This document shows positions 1-7,688 of a stretch of 64,000 nucleotides of DNA, piece after piece. The translations under genes and the position numbers were made by a program. The notes beneath the pieces are model-generated. The model worked only from the letters and a program-made list of their open reading frames with translations. It was not told the origin of the DNA and did no database searches. This stretch comes from Bacillota bacterium. GTDB taxonomy: Bacteria > Bacillota > Clostridia > Ch29. The stretch lies in the NCBI GenBank assembly GCA_013540605.1, contig JABVCK010000009.1, positions 1-64,000 on the forward strand, given 5' to 3'. Positions within the stretch are counted from its first letter, which is position 1; each line of letters begins with the position of its first letter.

Positions 1-127
1 TTTTGGTGTGGGCCGGGGTCTTTCTTGTGGGGTCTATCCCCCACTGCTTTGCCAGCCATGCACCATAGGTTACATAGGCTATCAGGAAACACACGATGCT
101 GATAAGAACAACCAATAATGAGTTCAT
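1..127 (-). CDS. cstA: CstA-type carbon starvation / pyruvate transporter, N-terminal part (runs off the window)
   Basis: Only the first 42 codons are present; the gene continues beyond base 1. The reading frame starts at the ATG whose complement ends at 127, with a GGAGGG site just upstream. It encodes a hydrophobic helix (about residues 3-22) followed by G-A-W-L-A-K-Q-W-G-I-D-P and T-P-A-H. This resembles the start of CstA/BtsT family proteins, where helix 1 is followed by an [FW]G[IL]DP..TPA motif. Family members are inner-membrane symporters for pyruvate or peptides. The LytTR regulator gene lies directly upstream on the same strand. This matches the arrangement in which LytTR regulators control CstA-like pyruvate transporters (BtsR/BtsT, YpdB/YhjX logic). 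The family call is reasonable but rests on a short fragment; the substrate is inferred. Confidence 0.72.
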   Translation of the reverse strand, partial: MNSLLVVLISIVCFLIAYVTYGAWLAKQWGIDPTRKTPAHTK

Positions 128-353
128 AATAACCCTCCTCATTTTTTTTGCTGCAGGTAATACCTGCAAATTTAAAAAAAGTTTGCCTTGTTATCAGCAA
201 ATTCATCATTCGTTAGATATTCCGGTTGTCGCATTCTTCAGGAGGATCGTTCAAAACGGGTATGTTACATTATATTTGTTTTATTCATTTCATATGCTAT
301 TTATCATATAACAGCAGGCGTGTATATTTGCATTTGCCAATTCCATTATCTTT

Positions 354-424
354 ATTATAAAATATTACAGCAATAACGGTCAAAGCATTTAAGCTGTACT
401 GCAAAATACGTCTATAAACTGCAA
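354..424 (-). promoter_or_regulatory. Promoter of cstA with LytTR-type direct repeats
   Basis: On the minus strand a -35 TTGACC (378-383) and a -10 TATAAT (354-359) are 18 bases apart. Upstream of the -35 lie two copies of TTGCAGT (complements at 418-424 and 398-404) at a 20-base pitch. Direct repeats about two helical turns apart next to the -35 are the usual form of LytTR activator sites. The regulator gene is immediately upstream. A 6-bp inverted repeat (GCAGGT/ACCTGC) sits in the leader just before the cstA ribosome site. Confidence 0.5.
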
Positions 425-440
425 CATTCCGGGTTAAATG

Positions 441-1187
441 TCAAAGGCCCAGGATGGCGTTTAGTTCTTTGGCCTTCTGGCGGCTCACCGGGATTTCATC
501 GTTGTTCGACATGATGAGCTTATATGTGCTGTAGTTCCAGGGGATTATCTCCCTTATATAATCCATATTGGCCATATAGCTCTTATGGCACCGGAAGAAA
601 ACGCTCTGGTCGATCCTATCTTCCAGCTCGTTCAAAGTGAAATTGGTTATATAGCTTGCATCTGCGGTCTTAGCCAGTATATAACCCTGGTCGGCAAAAA
701 AGTAGACTATCTCCTTCGCATCCAACAGCTTAATCCGGCCGTTTTTTTCTACGGGTATGCGTTTTAAATGCGGTTCGCTCCCGTGCTCCAGAAGAGCATT
801 TTCGATTCGCTCGGTAAGCTGTGACCTGATAAGCTCTTTTATTCTCTTTACTGTCTTAAGAAACCTGTTCTCACTTACAGGTTTAAGGAGATAATCGACC
901 GCTTCGGCATCAAAGGCGTTTATAGCATACTTATCATGGGCCGTGACGAATACAGTAATGGGTCTGGGTTCAATGCTTGACAGGGCCTTCGATACTTCCA
1001 GCCCATTCAGCCCGGGCATCTGAATGTCGAGAAAAACAACCCGTGGATAAAGCTCCTTTATCAGAAATACTGCCTGGCTGCCGCTTGAGGCAACCCCTAC
1101 TATTTCAAAGTCCTTTATTTTACTAATCAGGTAGCTAAGCTCTTCCCTGGCGGGGGCTTCATCATCCGCTATGAGCACCCTTATCAA
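441..1187 (-). CDS. LytTR-family response regulator (BtsR/YpdB/LytT-like)
   Basis: This is a 248-residue two-domain response regulator. Residues 1-120 form a receiver with the acidic pair D8-D9, phospho-acceptor D54 in VFLDIQMPG and a conserved K near residue 104. Residues about 145-245 form a LytTR DNA-binding domain, with RIPVEKNGRI, the F-x-R-C-H-K-S-Y motif and a C-terminal PVSRQKAKEL. I chose the TTG at 1187 because GGAGGTGATTGCGAG precedes it and the protein then begins M-I-R-V-L-I-A-D-D-E as in relatives; the longer in-frame ATG at 1262 lacks a site. No sensor kinase gene is visible next to it in the window, so its LytS/BtsS-type partner is either elsewhere or absent. Its obvious target is the CstA-like gene downstream, whose promoter carries LytTR-like repeats. 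Confidence 0.88.
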   Translation of the reverse strand: MIRVLIADDEAPAREELSYLISKIKDFEIVGVASSGSQAVFLIKELYPRVVFLDIQMPGLNGLEVSKALSSIEPRPITVFVTAHDKYAINAFDAEAVDYLLKPVSENRFLKTVKRIKELIRSQLTERIENALLEHGSEPHLKRIPVEKNGRIKLLDAKEIVYFFADQGYILAKTADASYITNFTLNELEDRIDQSVFFRCHKSYMANMDYIREIIPWNYSTYKLIMSNNDEIPVSRQKAKELNAILGL

Positions 1188-1287
1188 CTCGCAATCACCT
1201 CCCTGTTTTTTTAATTTTATATCTAAATTTCCATTAAAGCAACAAGCCAACGAAAGCAGCATTTTTTATTGCCATAAATTTTTGGGG

Positions 1288-1316
1288 TTGATAAATATGA
1301 CAAAATGATGTATAAT
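1288..1316 (+). promoter_or_regulatory. SigA-type promoter of the small Cys-rich gene
   Basis: TTGATA (1288-1293), a 17-base spacer and TATAAT (1311-1316) lie 40 bases before the start codon of the 46-residue Cys-rich protein. Both hexamers and the spacer are close to the vegetative consensus. Confidence 0.6.
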
Positions 1317-1356
1317 TGTATACAATAACACACATATACATAAGGAGGGGTCCTTA

Positions 1357-1497
1357 ATGAGTATTTCCAAAAAAACAGATAAAAAAATATATAAAAAATG
1401 TAACGTTAAGACCTGCATACATTATGCCGGGGGATATTGCACTTGCTGTGCGGACGGCTGTGATCTGTATGAGAAGAACCAGCCCCAGGAACATTGA
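1357..1497 (+). CDS. Small cysteine-rich protein, function unknown
   Basis: This is a 46-residue protein with a strong AAGGAGGGG site 5 bases before its ATG and a good promoter upstream. Residues 1-14 are lysine-rich. The rest carries six cysteines in the pattern C-x4-C-x8-C-x-C-C-x3-C, including C-N-V-K-T-C and Y-C-T-C-C-A-D-G-C. The spacing suggests a small metal- or Fe-S-binding protein, but I do not recognise a named family. The stop codon lies at the left edge of a degenerate heptad repeat (locus A), so the 3' end may have been trimmed by that element. It stands alone between the divergently read regulator and the gamma-glutamyltransferase gene. Confidence 0.6.
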   Translation: MSISKKTDKKIYKKCNVKTCIHYAGGYCTCCADGCDLYEKNQPQEH

Positions 1498-1498
1498 T

Positions 1499-1686
1499 AT
1501 AGTGGCCAGTGGTCAGTGGATAGAGTGCTGTTGGCAGAGCAAAGCAGATGTACTACAAATATATACTGATATATGGAAGGGGAGGCCTATACGGCCTCCC
1601 CTTCCATATATCAGTATATCGGGGACATTTTTCCCCATAAGCACTCCCCTGACATCTGTTATCTGTGATCTGGCAACTGGTCGCTA
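1499..1686. repeat. YAG-heptad repeat element, locus A
   Basis: The left arm (about 1499-1540) reads TAGTGGC CAGTGGT CAGTGGA TAG..., with CAG or TAG recurring every 7 bases. The right arm (about 1650-1686) reads GACATCTGTTATCTGTGATC and so on; its reverse complement shows the same YAG pitch. The arms are therefore inverted and enclose a 27-bp perfect hairpin and a GGGGACATTTTTCCCC palindrome. The same architecture occurs at 25.9 kb, 35.6 kb and around 40-42 kb. No protein is encoded inside. Confidence 0.65.
1561..1619. repeat. Perfect 27-bp inverted repeat with 5-base loop
   Basis: Bases 1561-1587 and 1593-1619 are exact reverse complements around the loop TATAC. The stem centre is GC-rich (GGAAGGGGAGGCC) and the outside AT-rich. 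There is no T-tract after it, so it is unlikely to be a simple terminator. It sits between the arms of heptad locus A. Confidence 0.8.
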
Positions 1687-1770
1687 AATGAAAATTGCAC
1701 AATGCAAGAAGGTAATTTTGATATAATAAGGAATATTAGAAATTAACTAGAAGAACAGGGAGGATAGCAT

Positions 1771-3378
1771 ATGAGATTCGACCCTCTGCAGTACAATTAC
1801 CCGTCTAGGAGAAATATCGTATACGCAGGCAAGGGAATGGTTGCCACATCCCAGCCCCTTGCAGCCCAGGCAGGGCTTGAGGCGCTCAAAAAAGGAGGCA
1901 ATGCCATCGATGCAGCCATAGCTGCTGCAACGTGCCTCACTGTTGTGGAACCTACATCAAACGGGATAGGTGGTGACGCATTTGCCCTTGTATGGACGCA
2001 GGGTAAACTGCATGGACTTAACGCAAGCGGTACCGCCCCGGAAAGCATATCCGTTGAAACCGTAAGAAATTCCGGCCACAGAGAGATGCCGAAATTTGGC
2101 TGGATTCCTGTGACCGTACCGGGGGCACCGTCGGCCTGGGCGGCGCTTTCGGAGCGTTTCGGCAAGCTTCCGTTGTATGAAGTGCTAAAGCCTGCGATCC
2201 GGTATGCGGCGGAAGGATATCCCGTATCACCTAATGTTGCGGAAATGTGGGGAAGAGCATATAAATTGTACCGGGATACGTTAAAGGATGAAAAATTTCG
2301 GTATTGGTTCGAAACCTTTGCCCCGGACGGAAAACCGCCCGGACCGGGAGATATCTGGAAATCTTCCGGTCATGCGCAGACCCTTGAGTCCATAGCCGCG
2401 ACAAAGGCGGAGTCTTTCTACAAAGGAGAACTGGCGGAGAAGATAGATGCATTCTCCAGGAAATACGGAGGCTTTCTGCGGAAGAGCGATTTAGAAGCCT
2501 ATAAACCGGAGTGGGTAGAGCCGATAAGTATTAACTATAGGGGATACGACGTTTGGGAAATACCGCCAAACGGACATGGCATAGTGGCCCTTATAGCTCT
2601 GAATATCCTGAAGGGCTTTGAGTTCACTGAAAAAGAAACGGTGGGCACTTATCACAAACAGATAGAAGCGATGAAGCTTGCTTTTGCCGATGGGCAAAAG
2701 TACGTGGCGGATCCAAAGTTTATGAGCGTTACTGTAGATGAACTCCTCTCGGATAAATATGCGGAGGAGAGAAGAAAGTTGATAGGCACAGAGGCATTGA
2801 CGCCAGCAGCGGGCAGGCCGGCGAAGGGCGGGACAGTATACCTGGCTGCCGCCGATGGAGAAGGAAATATGGTTTCGTATATACAGAGCAACTATATGGG
2901 CTTCGGCTCTGGACTCGTGGTTCCAGGGACCGGCATAAGCCTGCACAACCGGGGCAACAACTTCTCGCTGGAGCCCGGTCACGATAACTGCATAGCACCC
3001 GGTAAGAAACCCTACCATACGATAATCCCCGGTTTCCTCAGCAAAGACGGCAAACCAATCGGGCCCTTCGGGGTAATGGGAGGGTTCATGCAGCCGCAGG
3101 GACATGTACAGGTCATCATGAATACAATAGATTTCCACCTTAACCCTCAGGATGCGCTGGATGCACCGCGGTGGCAGTGGGTAGAGGGCAGGACCGTACA
3201 TATTGAGCACCAGTTTCCCGGCAGCATCGCACATCCATTAGCCAGGATGGGGCATGACCTTAGGCTGCAGGCGGATTCAACATCCTTCGGCAGGGGTCAG
3301 ATTATCTGGCGTTTGGATAGCGGCATTCTTGTGGGCGGAACTGAACCAAGAACCGATGGGACGATAGCTGGCTGGTAG
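1771..3378 (+). CDS. ggt: Gamma-glutamyltransferase family protein (Ggt/YwrD-like)
   Basis: This 535-residue protein belongs to the gamma-glutamyltranspeptidase family of N-terminal nucleophile hydrolases. These enzymes transfer or hydrolyse gamma-glutamyl groups from glutathione and related amides. The N-terminal part has the family signature KGGNAIDAAIAA (41-52) and GIGGDAF (66-72). The expected autoprocessing nucleophile is T355 in KGGTVYLAAAD, which begins the small subunit. A later PFGVMGGFMQPQGHVQ block matches the family oxyanion region. No signal peptide is present (start MRFDPLQYNY), so it is probably cytoplasmic like the YwrD/acylase-like branch rather than secreted Ggt. The start is supported by GGGAGGATAGCAT-ATG. 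It precedes an aminotransferase and the sigma54 regulator on the same strand, suggesting it supplies free amino acids. Substrate is not known. Confidence 0.9.
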   Translation: MRFDPLQYNYPSRRNIVYAGKGMVATSQPLAAQAGLEALKKGGNAIDAAIAAATCLTVVEPTSNGIGGDAFALVWTQGKLHGLNASGTAPESISVETVRNSGHREMPKFGWIPVTVPGAPSAWAALSERFGKLPLYEVLKPAIRYAAEGYPVSPNVAEMWGRAYKLYRDTLKDEKFRYWFETFAPDGKPPGPGDIWKSSGHAQTLESIAATKAESFYKGELAEKIDAFSRKYGGFLRKSDLEAYKPEWVEPISINYRGYDVWEIPPNGHGIVALIALNILKGFEFTEKETVGTYHKQIEAMKLAFADGQKYVADPKFMSVTVDELLSDKYAEERRKLIGTEALTPAAGRPAKGGTVYLAAADGEGNMVSYIQSNYMGFGSGLVVPGTGISLHNRGNNFSLEPGHDNCIAPGKKPYHTIIPGFLSKDGKPIGPFGVMGGFMQPQGHVQVIMNTIDFHLNPQDALDAPRWQWVEGRTVHIEHQFPGSIAHPLARMGHDLRLQADSTSFGRGQIIWRLDSGILVGGTEPRTDGTIAGW

Positions 3379-3510
3379 CGGAAATAATATAACTTAATGG
3401 CACAGGAGATTGGTTGCCGTCACCGTTCCCAAAAAGGCGGATGCATTTAAACATGTATTGGTATAAAATAGATATAGTGATTAAATAAATAAATATTTGG
3501 AGGGATTTAA

Positions 3511-4707
3511 ATGCCGGATATTTCACGACTGGTAGAAGAAATCACGCCGTCTATGACTATTGCTATAACGGCCAAGGCAAAGAAGATGGTTGAGGAAGGC
3601 CTGGATATAGTCGACTTTGGGGTGGGCGAACCCGATTTTGATACCCCGGAGCATATAGCCCAGGCAGGTATACAGGCTATTAAGGGGGGAAAGACAAAGT
3701 ACACCTCCGCCTATGGTATCGATGCGTTGAGGAAGGAAATCTGCAGGAAATTGAAAGAGGATAACAACCTTGAGTATGAGCTGGACAATATTATCCTATC
3801 AAGCGGGGCCAAACACTCCCTTTCGACTGCTTTTCAGGCAATATGCAATCTTGGTGATGAAGTTATTGTACCATCACCCTATTGGGTCAGTTATCCCGAA
3901 ATGGTAAAGATCGCAGGCGCGAAGCCGGTCATTGTGAAAACTTCAAGGGATGAGGACTTTAAAATAACTGCCGGGCAGTTTGAAAAAAGCATAACTCCAA
4001 AGACGAAGGCAATCATTTTGAATTCTCCTTCAAATCCGACGGGTGCTGTTTATTCGAGGAAAGAACTCACGGATATAGCAGAGGTTGCGGTTGATAGGGA
4101 TATATTTGTAATATCCGATGAAATATATGAGAAGCTTATATACGATGGAATGGAACATGTGAGCATAGCCGCCCTGGGATCGGAGGTTAAATCCTTAACC
4201 ATACTGATTAACGGTATGTCCAAGGCCTATGCCATGACGGGCTGGAGGCTTGGATACGCTGCGGCCGAAAAGAAAGTGATTAAAGCAATGGGGACCATAC
4301 AGGGGCATGCAATCTCTCACCCCAGTTCAATAACCCAGTTTGCCGGGGTTGCGGCATTGTCCGGAGAACAGGAAATAGTAACAAAGATGGTGGAAGAGTA
4401 CGACAAAAGAAGAAAATATACGATGCAAAGGCTGGATGGAATTGACGGTCTCGATTATGTGAAACCCCAGGGGGCGTTCTACGTCTACATAAACCTGGAG
4501 AACCTAATCGGGAAGTCCTATGAGGGTAAAACAATTCAGGCTTCAATGGATTTTACGGATTTGCTGCTTGAGAAAGCCAGGGTTGCCGTTGTCCCCGGAA
4601 AGGCTTTTGGAGATGACAACTATATAAGAATATCCTATGCGACTTCCATGGAGCAGTTGGAAAAGGGTTTGGACAGGATGGAGGAGTTCATACGTTCTTT
4701 GGCGTAG
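3511..4707 (+). CDS. Class I/II pyridoxal-phosphate aminotransferase (aspartate aminotransferase-like)
   Basis: This 398-residue fold-type I aminotransferase swaps amino groups between an amino acid and a 2-oxo acid in the cytoplasm. Visible features are the N-terminal FGVGEPDFDTPEHI, the PLP-phosphate region SSGAKHSLSTAF (97-108), NSPSNPTGAVY (171-181), the ISDEIYEKLIY block (201-211) and Schiff-base K238 in GMSKAYAMTGWRLGY. The C-terminal arginine that binds the substrate carboxylate lies in YIRISYATS. The length is normal for the AspC/PatA subgroup. GGAGGGATTTAA precedes the ATG. The sigma54 activator follows after 20 bases, so the two are probably cotranscribed. The amino donor cannot be read from sequence alone; aspartate, alanine or aromatic substrates are all possible. 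Confidence 0.92.
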   Translation: MPDISRLVEEITPSMTIAITAKAKKMVEEGLDIVDFGVGEPDFDTPEHIAQAGIQAIKGGKTKYTSAYGIDALRKEICRKLKEDNNLEYELDNIILSSGAKHSLSTAFQAICNLGDEVIVPSPYWVSYPEMVKIAGAKPVIVKTSRDEDFKITAGQFEKSITPKTKAIILNSPSNPTGAVYSRKELTDIAEVAVDRDIFVISDEIYEKLIYDGMEHVSIAALGSEVKSLTILINGMSKAYAMTGWRLGYAAAEKKVIKAMGTIQGHAISHPSSITQFAGVAALSGEQEIVTKMVEEYDKRRKYTMQRLDGIDGLDYVKPQGAFYVYINLENLIGKSYEGKTIQASMDFTDLLLEKARVAVVPGKAFGDDNYIRISYATSMEQLEKGLDRMEEFIRSLA

Positions 4708-4727
4708 CTAACAGGTGGTGACAAAGG

Positions 4728-6149
4728 GTGAAAGAAACGGATTATAACGAACTGGTCAGGCGTATTGAGCAGCTTGAAGCAGATAACAGTGAATTGAAGA
4801 CAATTATAGATAGCATTTATGCCGGTATATACCTGGCCGATGGAGAAGGCAAAACCCTTATGGTTAACTCCATATATGAGACCATGTCCGGGATACCCGC
4901 CAGTGAACTTGTGGGAAAAAACCTAAAGGACCTGGTGAACGAGGGTTATTTCACCGAATCGGCGAGCCTTGTTGTAATCCAGACCAGATCACCGGCCACG
5001 GTGATATATACGTGCAAGACCGGCAAAAAGCTGATGGCCAAGGGCAAGCCTATATTTGACAAAAAAGGGCAGTTGGTCAGAATTGTAAATACGGTTTGGG
5101 ATATAACCGAGTTGATGAATATGGAGAGTAGGGTGGAAGAAGCCCGGGAGTTTTCACCACAGGAGGACAAGCAGCGATTAAAGCTTGAAGCCATGGAGGA
5201 CTTTGTGGCCAGGAGCGAGAAGATGTTGAAGGTTCTGGACCTGGCTATGCGTGTCGCCAGGGTGGATTCTACGGTGCTGGTGTTGGGAGAGTCCGGTGTG
5301 GGCAAGGAGATAATTGCAAAAATTATTCATAAAGCGGGGAAGAACAATCAGGGCCCCTTTATTAAGGTGAACTGTGCATCCATACCGGAAAACCTGCTTG
5401 AGTCCGAACTGTTTGGATATGAAAAGGGGTCCTTCACAGGGGCAAACAAAGAAGGTAAGATAGGCATGTTTGAGATGGCAAACGGAGGCACGATTCTTTT
5501 AGATGAAATTGCAGAACTTCCGGTACACCTTCAGGCAAAGCTATTGCGGGTGCTGCAGGACAAGGAGATTATCCCGGTCGGAGGTACCAGGGCGCGCAGG
5601 GTGGATATAAGGGTAATCGCAGCTACCAACAGGAATTTAATCGATATGGTAAAGAAGGGCACCTTTAGGGAGGACCTTTACTATAGGCTGAATGTGGTGC
5701 CGGTGTATATTCCCCCCCTCAGGGAGAGGAAGGACGATATATCGTTCTTGCTTGTCTATTTCATGAATAAATACAATAAGAAATACAATACAAACAAAAA
5801 GCTTTCCAATGAAATTATTGAAAAACTGACAAATTACTCATGGCCGGGCAACGTGAGGGAACTTCAAAACTTCGTCGAGAGAATGATAGTTATAACAAAG
5901 GATGAAAATATCTCGCTTCAGGATATTAAGGACTATTTTGTCGGAAGGCAGGAAGATAGTTTTCTGGAGGAGGAAAGGGACCTCACGCTGAAGGAACAGG
6001 TAGAAAGGTTGGAGAAGGCTGCGGTGGAGGAGGCTCTCAGGCGTTATGGTTCTACGCGTAAAGCCGCTGATGTATTGGGAATTGACCAATCAACGGTGGT
6101 GCGAAAGGTAAAAAAATATAATATTCAATACAGCGATGATGCGGATTAG
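4728..6149 (+). CDS. PAS-domain sigma54-dependent transcriptional activator
   Basis: This 473-residue bacterial enhancer-binding protein has a PAS sensor (about 20-130), a AAA+ domain (about 160-390) and a Fis-type HTH at the end (about 425-470). The ATPase has Walker A GESGVGKE (187-194), the sigma54-contacting loop GSFTGA (234-239, the common Ser variant of GAFTGA), Walker B GGTILLDEIAEL and the WPGNVREL sensor II region. The GTG start follows AGGTGGTGACAAAGG. The gene lies 20 bases after the aminotransferase. About 115 bases downstream is a textbook -24/-12 promoter driving the next operon, the most likely target. PAS ligand unknown; related regulators in clostridia respond to amino acids or their keto acids. 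Confidence 0.95.
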   Translation: MKETDYNELVRRIEQLEADNSELKTIIDSIYAGIYLADGEGKTLMVNSIYETMSGIPASELVGKNLKDLVNEGYFTESASLVVIQTRSPATVIYTCKTGKKLMAKGKPIFDKKGQLVRIVNTVWDITELMNMESRVEEAREFSPQEDKQRLKLEAMEDFVARSEKMLKVLDLAMRVARVDSTVLVLGESGVGKEIIAKIIHKAGKNNQGPFIKVNCASIPENLLESELFGYEKGSFTGANKEGKIGMFEMANGGTILLDEIAELPVHLQAKLLRVLQDKEIIPVGGTRARRVDIRVIAATNRNLIDMVKKGTFREDLYYRLNVVPVYIPPLRERKDDISFLLVYFMNKYNKKYNTNKKLSNEIIEKLTNYSWPGNVRELQNFVERMIVITKDENISLQDIKDYFVGRQEDSFLEEERDLTLKEQVERLEKAAVEEALRRYGSTRKAADVLGIDQSTVVRKVKKYNIQYSDDAD

Positions 6150-6265
6150 CATATAAATGATGCATAATTGCATAAGAATTAGATCTGCTTTTTATCCTTC
6201 AGAGACTTAATTATTAGGTTTCTGTTTTTTTTTGTCTTATTCGGTAGTAAGGGTAATGCCGGTGG

Positions 6266-6282
6266 TTGGCATGACCTTTGCG
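6266..6282 (+). promoter_or_regulatory. Sigma54 (-24/-12) promoter
   Basis: TTGGCATGACCTTTGC matches the TTGGCAC-N5-TTGC consensus. The invariant GG (6268-6269) and GC (6280-6281) are separated by exactly 10 bases. Transcription should begin near 6292, which rules out the upstream ATG at 6293 as the start of the next protein. The activator gene ends just upstream. Confidence 0.85.
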
Positions 6283-6319
6283 TATATAATTAATGAAAAA
6301 ACCTTTGGGAGGTATGGTA

Positions 6320-7675
6320 ATGAGTCTGAACAAGGCGCCTCAGAATAACGTGTTCTATAGAAACCAGAACTGGCATTATCCCAAAATTGTACGCGGCGAA
6401 GGAATATATCTGTATGATGACAATGGAAAACAATACATCGATGGATGTTCAGGATCAGCGGTTGCAAACATTGGTCATGGCAATGAAGAGATTGCAGAAG
6501 CGGCTGCTGAACAGATAAAAAAGGTTGCATTTACACATTTGTCAAGGTTTACGGCTGAGCCCATTGAAGAGTGCGCCCGCAAGGTTGCGGAAATGACACC
6601 AGGCGACCTAAACCATGTCTATTTCGTATCCGGGGGAAGCGAAGCGACAGAGACATGTATAAAACTGGCGAGACAGTATTACAAGGAGAGGGATGGAAAA
6701 ACTTCCAAATGGAAGGTTATTTCGAGATGGACCTCGTATCATGGAGCAACGGTAGGGGCTCTTTCGCTATCTGGTACGATAGGCAGGAGAAAGATTTATG
6801 ACCCTTATCTGTGTGATTTTCCCAAGATACACCAGGCGTATTGCTACAGGTGTCCGTATAAATCGAAATATCCGGAATGCGGCTTGGCCTGCGCCTACGA
6901 ACTGGAGAAGGAAATCCTCAAATGGGGAGCAGAAAACATCGCTGCATTTATAGCGGAACCGGTTATCGGCTCGGCTGCACCGGCAGCCCATCCGTCTAAG
7001 GAATACTTTAAGGTTATCAGAGAGATCTGCACCAGGTATGACGTACTGTTTATCATAGACGAGGTAATGATGGGATTTGGCCGTACGGGGCGTAATTTCG
7101 GCGTTGATCACTATGACGTTGTGCCGGATTTGATGGCTTGCGCCAAGGGAATGAGCAGCGGTTACACTCCTCTTGGAGCAGCCGTTGCCAACGATGAGGT
7201 ATTCAATACGATTATGGTTAAGGGTTCGGGACAGTTTGTCCACGGGCATACCTACGGGGGAAACCCTCTATCCTGTGCTATAGGAAGCAAGGTTCTGGAT
7301 ATAATAGTAAGAGATAACCTGGTAGAGAACGCTGCAACGCAGGGAGAATATATATTGCATAGAATGAAAGACCTGTATAAGTATCCGATTGTCGGTGACG
7401 TCAGGGGCAAGGGTCTGATGCTGGGCGTGGAATTTGTCAAAGACCAGGAGAGCAAGGAGCCCTTTGATCCATCTGAAAAAGTGAATTCGAAGGTAACCGT
7501 AAGCTGTCTGGATGAGGGTCTGGTTCCCTACCCGGGAAGCGGGTCGGTGGACGGAATAAGGGGCGACCATATACTTCTGGCGCCGCCCATAACGATAACC
7601 AGAGAAGAGGCTGACCTGTTCTGCGATAAGCTGGACAAAGCCATAGCAAAGGTATCGGAGCAAATCTTTGGATAA
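6320..7675 (+). CDS. Class III aminotransferase (omega-amino acid type)
   Basis: This 451-residue PLP enzyme belongs to the class III (ornithine/omega-amino acid:pyruvate) aminotransferases. It shows the GGSEATETCIKLAR phosphate-binding region (105-118), SYHGATVGALSLSG (139-152), the cofactor aspartate D247 in FIIDEVMMGFGRTG and Schiff-base K276 in CAKGMSSGYTPLGA. I start it at the second ATG after GGGAGG (MSLNKAPQ...), because the longer ATG at 6293 would sit on the predicted transcription start. A cysteine cluster Y-C-Y-R-C-P...C-G-L-A-C (175-191) is present in the middle domain. It is the first gene under the sigma54 promoter and is followed by the BKACE enzyme. That suggests it converts an amino acid (perhaps a beta- or omega-amino acid) into the keto acid that BKACE cleaves. 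Exact substrate unknown. Confidence 0.9.
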   Translation: MSLNKAPQNNVFYRNQNWHYPKIVRGEGIYLYDDNGKQYIDGCSGSAVANIGHGNEEIAEAAAEQIKKVAFTHLSRFTAEPIEECARKVAEMTPGDLNHVYFVSGGSEATETCIKLARQYYKERDGKTSKWKVISRWTSYHGATVGALSLSGTIGRRKIYDPYLCDFPKIHQAYCYRCPYKSKYPECGLACAYELEKEILKWGAENIAAFIAEPVIGSAAPAAHPSKEYFKVIREICTRYDVLFIIDEVMMGFGRTGRNFGVDHYDVVPDLMACAKGMSSGYTPLGAAVANDEVFNTIMVKGSGQFVHGHTYGGNPLSCAIGSKVLDIIVRDNLVENAATQGEYILHRMKDLYKYPIVGDVRGKGLMLGVEFVKDQESKEPFDPSEKVNSKVTVSCLDEGLVPYPGSGSVDGIRGDHILLAPPITITREEADLFCDKLDKAIAKVSEQIFG

Positions 7676-7688
7676 GGGGGAAAATAGA

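Noticed and set aside
1561-1619. Rho-independent terminator
   Set aside because: The stem is far too long and no T-tract follows on either strand; it lies inside a repeat element.
2491-3234. Long open frame on the minus strand inside ggt
   Set aside because: It is antisense to a well-conserved enzyme, has no ribosome site and gives no recognisable protein.
6293-6319. Start of the class III aminotransferase at the first ATG
   Set aside because: This ATG coincides with the predicted sigma54 transcription start; GGGAGG and the ATG at 6320 fit translation initiation better.
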